Part shown: piece by piece, positions 1 through 5,052 of the stretch | Layout of the letters: the number at the start of each line of letters is the position of its first letter | Numbering within the stretch: position 1 is the first letter of the stretch | From: Nitrosarchaeum sp. | Lineage (GTDB): Archaea > Thermoproteota > Nitrososphaeria > Nitrososphaerales > Nitrosopumilaceae | Direction of reading: 5' to 3' | Assembly: GCA_013140415.1 (NCBI GenBank) | Contig: JABFSW010000035.1 | Location: 1-7,918 of the forward strand | Length of the DNA: 7,918 bases | Notes under the pieces: generated by a model | Databases searched by the model: none | Told to the model about the DNA's origin: nothing | The model's input: only the letters and a program-made list of their open reading frames with translations | Position numbers and translations under genes: made by a program

Positions 1-547
1 CTGATTTTTCTTTATAGTCTTTGTATGATGATACAGTAAAGAAAGCACGTTCTAATGGTCTTTTCAATTCTTGAACTTTAACAATACATGGTTTATTGAT
101 GCTTTTTGGGTCTTTGAATAATTTTGGAAATTTTATTTTTGCTTTTGCTAATAAATAATACTGGTTTCTTTTGGCTGTTCTTTCTTCTGCCTGGAACAAT
201 TTTCTATTTCCAAATATTGGCACCTTGAATGAATTTTCAATAGTTTTGTATCCAAGATATACAGTCAGTGATCTATGTGGAATTACTATGGTATTTGTAT
301 CTCGCAAAGTTTTTTGAATTTTTGGTGATGCCATGTCTTTGAATTTATTTAAAACTACAATTTCATCAGCTATCCTGCTAAATCTTTGATAAGGCTCTTC
401 TCTACCTTTTTGACAATAAACAACAGTCTGAAAATTTTCATCTTTTGCTCCATCCATAACTTCTAATGCTGAATGACTTCCCATAACTCCTATTCTTACA
501 TCAGAATAACCACTCACAATTTTTTTAATTTCAGAATTATTAATCAC
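1..547 (-). CDS. purP: PurP-family protein (FAICAR synthetase-like ATP-grasp ligase), C-terminal part outside window
   Basis: Reading from a GTG at 547 gives 182 codons that run off the window. The family uses ATP and formate to convert AICAR to FAICAR, a late step of IMP synthesis in many archaea. Family signatures seen: GVMGSHSALEVMDGAK at residues 20-35, the KGREEPYQRF block at 47-56, VIPH at 88-91 and VPIFGNR at 109-115, then the start of the ATP-grasp region. A full protein is about 360 residues, so roughly half is here. Odd: where canonical PurP has a glycine-rich K-x-P-G-A-x-G-G-x-G-Y-F stretch, this protein has VKVQELKRPLERAFF (156-170) with no glycine, and PHGS reads PHRS (90-93). 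That suggests the second PurP paralogue found in several archaea, whose role is less certain. An in-frame TAG at 569-571 with no ATG, GTG or TTG before 547 leaves GTG as the start. Confidence 0.85.
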   Translation of the reverse strand, partial: MINNSEIKKIVSGYSDVRIGVMGSHSALEVMDGAKDENFQTVVYCQKGREEPYQRFSRIADEIVVLNKFKDMASPKIQKTLRDTNTIVIPHRSLTVYLGYKTIENSFKVPIFGNRKLFQAEERTAKRNQYYLLAKAKIKFPKLFKDPKSINKPCIVKVQELKRPLERAFFTVSSYKDYKEKS

Positions 548-571
548 ATATTGGCTACAATACAGGAACTA

Positions 572-580
572 ATATAGCTA
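572..580 (-). promoter_or_regulatory. TATA-like box for the purP-like gene
   Basis: On the minus strand the sequence reads TAGCTATAT, about 25-33 bases ahead of the GTG at 547. That is the spacing expected if transcription starts at or next to the start codon (leaderless mRNA). No Shine-Dalgarno sequence precedes the GTG. Inference from position and composition only. Confidence 0.4.
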
Positions 581-646
581 ATTTTCAATTATCTGGCTCG
601 ATTCTCTGATCACAAGATTTTTCTAAAAAGACTTGTAGGTAATTGT

Positions 647-787
647 ATGATGTATTCTCTTGAATTACAGATGGCCGGAGTAATTTTGTTATCTGCAATG
701 GCCGTAGCTGGAATTTCTTTATGGCTTAAGAGAAGAAAGGAACAACACAAATTAGATGCACGCGATGATAATGTCCAAAATATCTAG
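647..787 (+). CDS. small single-pass membrane protein (46 aa), unknown function
   Basis: An ATG at 647 (a second ATG at 650) opens a 46-codon frame ending in TAG at 785-787. The protein begins MMYSLELQ, has one hydrophobic segment at about residues 9-27 (MAGVILLSAMAVAGISLWL), then a basic patch KRRKEQHK (28-35) and a polar acidic tail DARDDNVQNI. The positive-inside rule predicts the N-terminus outside and the C-terminus in the cytoplasm. AGGT at 637-640 sits six bases before the ATG and could act as a weak Shine-Dalgarno site. The gene lies between the divergent purP-like gene and ubiX, 60 bases before ubiX, which appears to have its own promoter. I do not recognise a family. Support is the coherent membrane-anchor layout and use of an otherwise empty gap; a chance frame of this length is possible. 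Confidence 0.55.
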   Translation: MMYSLELQMAGVILLSAMAVAGISLWLKRRKEQHKLDARDDNVQNI

Positions 788-802
788 TCTACAATTACAC
801 TT

Positions 803-842
803 GATATCTAATAGATAAAATACCAATGATGTTTTAGATATC
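803..842. repeat. inverted repeat GATATCTA / TAGATATC around the ubiX promoter
   Basis: GATATCTA at 803-810 and its exact reverse complement TAGATATC at 835-842 are separated by 24 bases containing the TATA-like box at 814-822. Each arm contains the self-complementary hexamer GATATC, so the two copies also count as direct repeats with centres 34 bases apart. The right arm ends six bases before the ATG at 848. This layout could be a two-site operator over the ubiX promoter, but in AT-rich DNA the match may be chance. Confidence 0.4.
814..822 (+). promoter_or_regulatory. TATA-like box for ubiX
   Basis: GATAAAATA lies 26-34 bases ahead of the ATG at 848, matching archaeal TATA spacing for a transcript starting at or very close to the start codon. 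No Shine-Dalgarno sequence is seen before this ATG, in keeping with a leaderless mRNA. Confidence 0.45.
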
Positions 843-847
843 TCATA

Positions 848-1411
848 ATGAAATTAATAGTCGGTATCACTGGTAGTACTGGCGCTATCTACGGAATTCG
901 TTTGTTAGAGGTTCTCAAGAAATTAGGTGTTGAGACTCATTTGATAATGTCTGAGTGGGCTATCAAGTGTATTTCTATGGAGACAGAATTTCAACTTGAT
1001 TATGTAAAATCTCTTGCAACAAACACTTCTGATGAAAAAAATATGGCATCTAGTGTTTCTAGTGGAACTCATAAAGTCGACGGTATGATAGTTGCGCCGT
1101 GCAGTATGAAAACACTATCTGCAATTGCAAATGGATACGATGATACTCTTGTAGCAAGAGCAGCTGGTGTTACAATTAAAGAATCTAGAAAACTAATTTT
1201 AATGGTCAGAGAAACTCCACTTTCTGCAATACATCTTGAAAATATGCTCAAGCTGTCCAGATTGGGTGTTGTAATTTTACCACCTGTTACAGAATTTTAC
1301 ACAAAACCAAAAACCATTGATGATATTGTAAATCATGGTGTTGGAAAGTGTTTGGACCAATTTGATCTAGAGCACGGTTTATACCCTCGTTGGGGCACTT
1401 TTAAATTATAA
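848..1411 (+). CDS. ubiX: UbiX flavin prenyltransferase
   Basis: UbiX attaches a dimethylallyl group to reduced FMN, giving prenylated FMN, the cofactor of UbiD-family decarboxylases. In archaea one known client is anhydromevalonate phosphate decarboxylase of the modified mevalonate pathway, which feeds membrane lipid synthesis; menaquinone-related decarboxylases are another possibility. The 187-residue protein is of normal length and single-domain. Seen: the phosphate-binding GITGSTGA at residues 6-13, APCSMKTLSAIA at 83-94, ARAAGV at 103-108, the VRETPLS block at 120-126 with its conserved Arg121, HLENMLKLSRLG at 129-140, LPPVTEFY at 144-151, KTIDDIV at 155-161, and RW at 181-182 near the C-terminus. 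All family hallmarks look intact, so the enzyme should be active. The stop codon directly abuts the next gene, which suggests joint transcription. Confidence 0.96.
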   Translation: MKLIVGITGSTGAIYGIRLLEVLKKLGVETHLIMSEWAIKCISMETEFQLDYVKSLATNTSDEKNMASSVSSGTHKVDGMIVAPCSMKTLSAIANGYDDTLVARAAGVTIKESRKLILMVRETPLSAIHLENMLKLSRLGVVILPPVTEFYTKPKTIDDIVNHGVGKCLDQFDLEHGLYPRWGTFKL

Positions 1412-1846
1412 TTGCCAAAAATTATTTTTGAAAAAATCATAAAAGCTAACAGGAAAAAAGTCTTTGAACTTACAACAAATTATGAAAATTTTCAAAAAAT
1501 TCTTCCACAATACTATCCCTCTATTAGAATAATCTCTGTTCGTGGAAATGTATCTGTTGTAGAAGAACACTTGCAAATTGCTGGGCGAGAATTAGTTATG
1601 ATGGCAAAACATGTAATTGATGAACCAATTTTGCATGAAATTTTTATTATTGGAGGAGATGCAAAAGGTACTCATATCATTAAGCGATATGAGTCTATCC
1701 CACATGGGACAAAGTTGACTCTTGAAATTGATTGGAAACTAAAAGGCATGATGAAAATATCTAATTTTTTTGGTAAAAATAAGGTTCTAAATGACTATTC
1801 TAAGATTATTGATGAGTTTGCTGTAATTGCTGAAGCACTAGTCTAG
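1412..1846 (+). CDS. SRPBCC (START-like / COQ10-type) lipid-binding-fold protein
   Basis: 144 residues starting at a TTG that immediately follows the ubiX TAA with no gap, so translation is probably coupled. The start IIFEKIIKANRKKVFELTTNYENFQKILP fits the first strand and helices of SRPBCC proteins: a beta strand, then a K-x-V-F-x-L-x-x-[ND]-Y-x-x-[FW]-x-x-[IL]-x-P block (about residues 16-32), repeated strands in the middle, and a long C-terminal helix (about 117-143). This fold makes a hydrophobic pocket for lipids, quinones or polyketides. Being co-transcribed with ubiX, it may bind an isoprenoid or quinone-like ligand, as COQ10 does for ubiquinone, but that is inference and no catalytic residue identifies a reaction. 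The last 9 bases overlap the 3' end of tatA on the other strand. Confidence 0.75.
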   Translation: MPKIIFEKIIKANRKKVFELTTNYENFQKILPQYYPSIRIISVRGNVSVVEEHLQIAGRELVMMAKHVIDEPILHEIFIIGGDAKGTHIIKRYESIPHGTKLTLEIDWKLKGMMKISNFFGKNKVLNDYSKIIDEFAVIAEALV

Positions 1847-2047
1847 CTTTTTTTCTTTGTTTTTAAAATCATTAAGCTCTTTTTCTCCTTCAATCTTGCC
1901 TTTCTCAAACTCTGATTTTGCCTTGCCAAAAGTTTTAGCTAGTTCTGGTATTTTCTTTGCTCCAAAAATAACAACTGCTGCTAGCACTACAATTACCAAT
2001 ATCTCATTTATTCCAGGCATTGCAAGTATGATATTCTGTAATGTCAT
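1838..2047 (-). CDS. tatA: TatA, Sec-independent (Tat) translocase pore subunit
   Basis: TatA oligomers form the variable pore or membrane-thinning patch through which folded proteins cross the membrane. The 69-residue protein has the standard layout: a short N-terminus, one membrane helix (about residues 13-28, EILVIVVLAAVVIFGA), the hinge FGAKKIPELAKTFGKA (28-43) leading into an amphipathic helix, and a charged tail rich in Lys and Glu. The start ATG at 2045-2047 gives ten residues before the hydrophobic segment, normal for the family. It lies 12 bases after the tatC stop, so the two are almost certainly one transcript. No TatB gene is present in the window; archaeal systems commonly use only TatA and TatC. 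The 3' end overlaps the SRPBCC gene by 9 bases in convergent orientation. Confidence 0.95.
   Translation of the reverse strand: MTLQNIILAMPGINEILVIVVLAAVVIFGAKKIPELAKTFGKAKSEFEKGKIEGEKELNDFKNKEKKLD
1847..1864 (+). terminator. T-rich terminator for ubiX and the SRPBCC gene
   Basis: Directly after the TAG at 1844-1846 comes CTTTTTTTCTTTGTTTTT. Runs of T in the non-template strand are the usual archaeal intrinsic termination signal and need no hairpin. On the other strand this tract encodes the lysine-rich tail of TatA, so one sequence seems to serve both purposes. Confidence 0.5.
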
Positions 2048-2059
2048 CTGAGCTCTAGT

Positions 2060-2860
2060 CTATGATTTAAGATTTAAATCTTTTTTACGTTTTTTATGCT
2101 CAATTATTATCATGCCTCCAAGATAAAGTGCCATCATAGGTACTGCAATAAACCACATGGTAATCCCGCTTCCATCTGGAGTAACTATTGCACCAAAGAT
2201 TACAATTGCTAGTATGGCATATCTTATGTTTTTTCTCCAAAAGTTATCGCCTACTATTCCTGACATTGATAATGCATACATTATCAATGGGATTTGAAAT
2301 GATACCCCAAATGCAAGTAAATATTGTAAAACAAATGTAATGAAATCCATTATGTTAAGAAATGTGATTAATCCAGATGCATCTCCATACATGTAAAGAA
2401 ATTCTAACATGTATGGAATTACTAAAAAATATGCAAAGACACAACCTGTTATGAATAATGCTAATGCAGGAAGTGCAATGCTACGTGTAACTTTGATTTC
2501 ACGTTCTTTTAATGCTGGCTTTATGAACCCCACTGATTCTTTGATTATTACAGGCATTCCAACTACTATCGCTACAAGTGCTCCAACATAAATTTGGGCA
2601 AAGAGAGCTTGTCCTGGTTCTGTTTGTATTAATTGAACTCCTTCTGGAACTAAATTATTTTTCATATGATTTGTAATCTGTGCAGCAACATTATTGATTG
2701 GATCTAGTGCAGGATAGTATAGATGAAACCCTGCAATATCAATTGGGTATAAATGACATGAAATTATAAATGCAAAAATTACTCCTATTACTATAATAAT
2801 TCGCATAATTCGCTTTCTTAATTCTTCTAGATGTTGATTGATACCTTCAATTGATGACAT
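2060..2860 (-). CDS. tatC: TatC, twin-arginine translocase receptor subunit
   Basis: TatC is the multi-spanning membrane protein that recognises twin-arginine signal peptides and recruits TatA. The 266-residue product begins with the hallmark HLEELRKRI at residues 10-18, whose Glu and Arg form part of the signal-binding face. Further signatures are GFIKPALKERE (111-121), FAYFLVIP (142-149), LAFGVSFQIP (182-191) and TPDG (227-230). About six membrane helices are visible (roughly 19-37, 88-107, 126-153, 170-197, 212-227, 233-253), followed by a basic tail HKKRKKDL on the cytoplasmic side. Position 189, Glu170 in E. coli (FGVSFEVP), is Gln here, so the buried residue is polar but uncharged. The order tatC then tatA is the reverse of the common bacterial tatABC order. 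Confidence 0.96.
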   Translation of the reverse strand: MSSIEGINQHLEELRKRIMRIIIVIGVIFAFIISCHLYPIDIAGFHLYYPALDPINNVAAQITNHMKNNLVPEGVQLIQTEPGQALFAQIYVGALVAIVVGMPVIIKESVGFIKPALKEREIKVTRSIALPALALFITGCVFAYFLVIPYMLEFLYMYGDASGLITFLNIMDFITFVLQYLLAFGVSFQIPLIMYALSMSGIVGDNFWRKNIRYAILAIVIFGAIVTPDGSGITMWFIAVPMMALYLGGMIIIEHKKRKKDLNLKS

Positions 2861-2883
2861 CTAAAATTCATCTATCTTAAACT

Positions 2884-2893
2884 GTTTTATCTA
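2884..2893 (-). promoter_or_regulatory. possible TATA-like box for tatC
   Basis: On the minus strand TAGATAAAAC lies about 24-33 bases ahead of the tatC ATG at 2860 and resembles the AGATAAAATA ahead of ubiX. It overlaps the stop codon (2891-2893) of the upstream gene. If used, it would give tatC-tatA its own transcript; otherwise tatC is read through from the unknown gene 30 bases upstream. Confidence 0.3.
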
Positions 2894-3355
2894 TTTGCCT
2901 GGAATTGGGAGTAGTTTTGCTTCTGGTAATCCTGCATTTTTGAGTTCTTCCGTACTTAAATCATGGAATTCTAAGGAGATAATTGCTTTTGTCTTAAATT
3001 TCTGTTCCATACTTTTTGCTAATGCTGCAATATCTTTACTGGAATAGATTTCTTTTGAATCTTTGAGAAATATTCTCTCACCTTTTGCCATCTCTTTTCC
3101 ACCAAATCTCTCTTGAAGGAAACTTGTGATGGAAGGTAATTCGCTTCTTGGTATGTTATTATAGTAATAGGTAATTCCCTTGATTGATTCATAATCATAC
3201 GGTGTACCATTTCTATACATGAAAATGCCGATGAAAATTGCTTCTACGTCTGGTTCTCTAATGCATTTAATTTCCCAATTTAGTAATTTTTCTTCATTAT
3301 AGACAAATTTTTGCATTTCATCTGCAGTAATCTTCCAATATCTTGATCTTGACAA
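2891..3355 (-). CDS. hypothetical protein (154 aa), unrecognised
   Basis: I do not recognise this protein. It appears soluble: no signal peptide or membrane segment is evident. Visible features are a tryptophan- and charge-rich N-terminus (SRSRYWKITADEMQKF), a mixed alpha/beta middle with hydrophobic strands EAIFIGIFMY (about residues 38-47) and GITYYYNNIP (60-69), a lysine-rich helical stretch ending KSMEQKFKTKAIISLEF (114-130), and a proline-rich end LPEAKLLPIPGK. It contains a single Cys (residue 31) and no obvious nucleotide-binding or metal motif. The start is taken as TTG at 3353-3355, because an in-frame stop lies at 3368-3370 and a good TATA-like box sits about 28 bases upstream; the next in-frame Met is residue 14. 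Proximity to tatC (30 bases) hints at co-transcription, but nothing in the sequence ties it to protein export. Confidence 0.8.
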   Translation of the reverse strand: MSRSRYWKITADEMQKFVYNEEKLLNWEIKCIREPDVEAIFIGIFMYRNGTPYDYESIKGITYYYNNIPRSELPSITSFLQERFGGKEMAKGERIFLKDSKEIYSSKDIAALAKSMEQKFKTKAIISLEFHDLSTEELKNAGLPEAKLLPIPGK

Positions 3356-3378
3356 TATGTCATATTCTCAAGTAATCT

Positions 3379-3388
3379 GATATAAATT
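3379..3388 (-). promoter_or_regulatory. TATA-like box for the 154-aa hypothetical gene
   Basis: On the minus strand the sequence is AATTTATATC. Its TTTATA core (3381-3386) lies 26-31 bases ahead of the TTG at 3355. This is among the best TATA matches in the window and supports both a leaderless transcript and the TTG start. No Shine-Dalgarno sequence is seen. Confidence 0.55.
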
Positions 3389-3438
3389 CCATTGTCCCAT
3401 CAACGAAATAATGCCTTCAATTTTGACTTGATATAATT

Positions 3439-4140
3439 TCAAATGTGATTGATTGATTTGGAGTTATATTTTTTGGAAATTATTACTTCGATAACAAGAC
3501 CTGTAATTATTACTGCCAACACTGCTATTGCAGACCATAAGAATTGAACTAATGGGTCTGTGGTTTGTGTTGCTGCGGCTGCCATCATGGTATCCTCCAT
3601 CGGCATTGATTTGAGTGCCATCTCTGGTGCATCTGAAGGTGTGGAACTCATCATTGGGGTTTGTTCTTCCATGTTTACACTGTACTCTGCTCCTTTTTGG
3701 ATAATCTGTGATGAAAACCATGCAGCTATGGACATTCCTCCAAGTGTAGCCAATCTGTGAATTCTTGTAAATGAATTAAAAAGAGACTTGCTCTTCTTTG
3801 CAGGCTCTGACATTTGTGCTGGCAGTATTATTATTGCAAGCTTGTCTACAGTGTAAAACTTCATGTCATGAGATTTTGTATTTTTCCCAACACTTGTGAT
3901 TTTTACTACTCCTGATTCTTGCATCTTTTTTAAATGATAAATTACCAATGGCAATGAAATTTCTGTTTTTTGTGATATTTGATTTGCCGTCAATGAGTCA
4001 TTAAACAAAAGTTTTAAAATCGCCCTACTTGAATCGGAACTTAGTATTTCTCCTATTGCTTTCATCTTTTGATCTTCTGTTGATATAATTTCAACTCTGT
4101 CTGAAATTCCTACTGCATCATCTTCCACAACGTCTTTCAT
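3439..4140 (-). CDS. membrane-anchored winged-helix (ArsR-like) regulator with a Met-rich loop
   Basis: 233 residues. Residues about 27-105 form a winged helix: SSRAILKLLF (helix 1), LTANQISQKTEIS then LPLVIYHLKKMQESGVV (helix-turn-helix, recognition helix about 63-75), and a wing with KSHDMKFYTV (89-98) running into LAIIILP. After a basic linker come a first hydrophobic segment (about 130-147, LATLGGMSIAAWFSSQII) and a second, stronger one (about 197-222, PLVQFLWSAIAVLAVIITGLVIEVII), ending in a basic KKYNSK tail. With the DNA-binding domain inside, the 49-residue loop 148-196 should face outward. It has eight Met (157, 163, 164, 174, 179, 181, 185, 186), many acidic residues and no Cys or His. 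This suggests a one-component sensor passing an outside signal directly to DNA; the signal is unknown, and metal sensing is only a hypothesis. It is divergent from the SIMPL gene, a plausible target along with itself. Confidence 0.85.
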   Translation of the reverse strand: MKDVVEDDAVGISDRVEIISTEDQKMKAIGEILSSDSSRAILKLLFNDSLTANQISQKTEISLPLVIYHLKKMQESGVVKITSVGKNTKSHDMKFYTVDKLAIIILPAQMSEPAKKSKSLFNSFTRIHRLATLGGMSIAAWFSSQIIQKGAEYSVNMEEQTPMMSSTPSDAPEMALKSMPMEDTMMAAAATQTTDPLVQFLWSAIAVLAVIITGLVIEVIISKKYNSKSINHI

Positions 4141-4161
4141 TGAACCAATAAAATTTGATGT

Positions 4162-4174
4162 GTCTTATTAAGAC
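4162..4174. promoter_or_regulatory. 13-bp palindrome GTCTTATTAAGAC, candidate operator over the regulator promoter
   Basis: GTCTTA and TAAGAC flank one central base, a perfect inverted repeat in the 91-base region between two divergent genes. The central TTAATAA (minus strand, 4165-4171) lies 25-31 bases ahead of the regulator ATG at 4140 and doubles as its likely TATA box. A protein bound here would block that promoter, as in autorepression. Outer half-sites TTTGAT (4154-4159) and ATCAAA (4196-4201) also form an inverted pair. Binding is inferred. Confidence 0.45.
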
Positions 4175-4191
4175 TTGTTGTTAAAATGAAA

Positions 4192-4198
4192 TTTAATC
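4192..4198 (+). promoter_or_regulatory. possible TATA-like box for the SIMPL gene
   Basis: TTTAATC lies 25-31 bases ahead of the TTG at 4223 and 34-40 ahead of the ATG at 4232. Transcription would then start near 4223, giving either a leaderless mRNA starting at TTG or a leader of about nine bases before the ATG. It is a weak match to the TATA consensus. Confidence 0.3.
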
Positions 4199-4231
4199 AA
4201 ACCTTATCTACAAAAATCTGTATTGTATATT

Positions 4232-5011
4232 ATGAAACATTCAAAACAAATCATAACAGCAATGATTGCTGTGCTGGTAGTCTCTGTGACTATGGGCGCA
4301 ATTTCGGCGACACCAAATGCAACTGCACAAGAAGTCACTCCATTCCCATCCAGGGAAAAAGTGATATCTGTTACAGGTACCGCAGTTTCAAGTGTAGCAC
4401 CCGATCTTGTAAACATTAGTTTTGGTGTTGAAATTCAAGAGAAAACTGCTAAAGATGCACTAACTGCAAACTCTGAATTGATGAGTAAAGTGATAGACTC
4501 TATAAAACAAGTTGGAATTACTGATTCAGAAATCAGTACATCCCAGTTCAACATATACCCTGTGTATGATAACTATCAGGAACCCGTAACTGGCAAATAC
4601 ACACAAGAACTTGTTGGATATAGAGTAAGTAACATCATCAATGTAAAAACTGAGAAACTTGACAGTGTAGCTTCAATCATTGATAGTGCAGTAAGTGCAG
4701 GAGTAAACAGAGTTGATAGTGTATTTTTTTCATTATCCCCAGAAGTTTATTCTAAACTAAAAGATGATCTTTTAGAAAAAGCAATTCTAAATGCACAGTC
4801 AAAAGCAGGAAAGGCATTATCCCCACTTAATTATAAAATAATTGGAGTAAAGGAAATATCCTTATCTGAATTTTCAATGCCATATCCAACGCCAATGTAT
4901 GATATGGCTTATGGTGCAATGGAGAAGTCAGCTGTTCAAACACCAATATTCTCATCCGATCAAGATGTGAGTACTAGTGCCAACGTTGTCTTCCTAATAG
5001 GAAGCAACTAA
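4232..5011 (+). CDS. secreted SIMPL-domain (DUF541) protein
   Basis: A 259-residue exported protein. Residues 1-32 form a signal peptide: basic start MKHSKQ, hydrophobic core IITAMIAVLVVSVTMGA, and a probable cleavage after ATA (30-32) before QEVTP. The remainder is one SIMPL domain: VISVTGTAVSSVAPDLVNISFGVE (44-67, with the family's G-x-[AG]-x-[VS]-x-x-x-P-D start), a helix with NSELMSKVIDSIK, ISTSQFNIYPVYD (the S-x-x-[FYL]-x-[IL]-x-P-x-[YW] block), then LVGYRVSN, a helix for LDSVASIIDSAVSAG, and the AILNAQSKAGKAL helix. Such proteins are periplasmic or cell-surface, and their biochemical role is poorly known; the signal has no Cys for lipid anchoring. An in-frame TTG at 4223 would add MYI before the Met; ATG is preferred but the TATA spacing fits either. 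The gene is divergent from the membrane regulator, a possible controller. Confidence 0.92.
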   Translation: MKHSKQIITAMIAVLVVSVTMGAISATPNATAQEVTPFPSREKVISVTGTAVSSVAPDLVNISFGVEIQEKTAKDALTANSELMSKVIDSIKQVGITDSEISTSQFNIYPVYDNYQEPVTGKYTQELVGYRVSNIINVKTEKLDSVASIIDSAVSAGVNRVDSVFFSLSPEVYSKLKDDLLEKAILNAQSKAGKALSPLNYKIIGVKEISLSEFSMPYPTPMYDMAYGAMEKSAVQTPIFSSDQDVSTSANVVFLIGSN

Positions 5012-5033
5012 TTTTTTTATTTTTAAAATAAAA
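5012..5033 (+). terminator. T-tract and AT palindrome after the SIMPL gene
   Basis: Seven T follow the stop codon, then TTTTATTTT (5015-5023), one T, and AAAATAAAA (5025-5033), an exact inverted repeat. The T runs fit an archaeal intrinsic terminator for the SIMPL gene. The same stretch contains TTTAAAATA (5022-5030), which could alternatively serve as the TATA box for purS. Confidence 0.5.
5022..5030 (+). promoter_or_regulatory. possible TATA-like box for purS
   Basis: TTTAAAATA would place the transcription start at about 5053-5056, the first base of the inverted-repeat structure described next, with an untranslated leader of about 80 bases before the purS ATG at 5135. No convincing TATA box lies 25-33 bases before that ATG, so unlike its neighbours purS seems to have a leader. 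Inference from spacing. Confidence 0.3.
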
Positions 5034-5052
5034 GAATTTCCAAATATTTTTA

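Noticed and set aside
1857..2051. Plus-strand frame of 64 codons opposite tatA
   Set aside because: It lies wholly on the opposite strand of a confidently recognised tatA gene, and its hydrophobic and serine-rich look is what the antisense of TatA codons would give.
3439..3463. GATTGATTGATTT short tandem repeat at the end of the regulator gene
   Set aside because: Only about three copies of a four-base unit, within and next to coding sequence; too short to mean anything beyond composition.
3464..3760. Other open frames inside the regulator's membrane and loop region on both strands
   Set aside because: The frame with a winged helix joined to membrane segments is coherent from end to end; the alternatives have no domain pattern and no promoter of their own.
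4186..4419. Plus-strand frame of 77 codons rich in Cys and His overlapping the start of the SIMPL gene
   Set aside because: It overlaps the signal peptide and first domain of a clear SIMPL protein in another frame; the Cys/His content comes from frame-shifted codons and forms no regular zinc motif.
5012..5033. The AT palindrome after the SIMPL gene as a mobile-element end or recombination site
   Set aside because: Made only of A and T, next to a stop codon, with no matching copy elsewhere in the window and no transposase or integrase; a terminator or TATA region explains it better.
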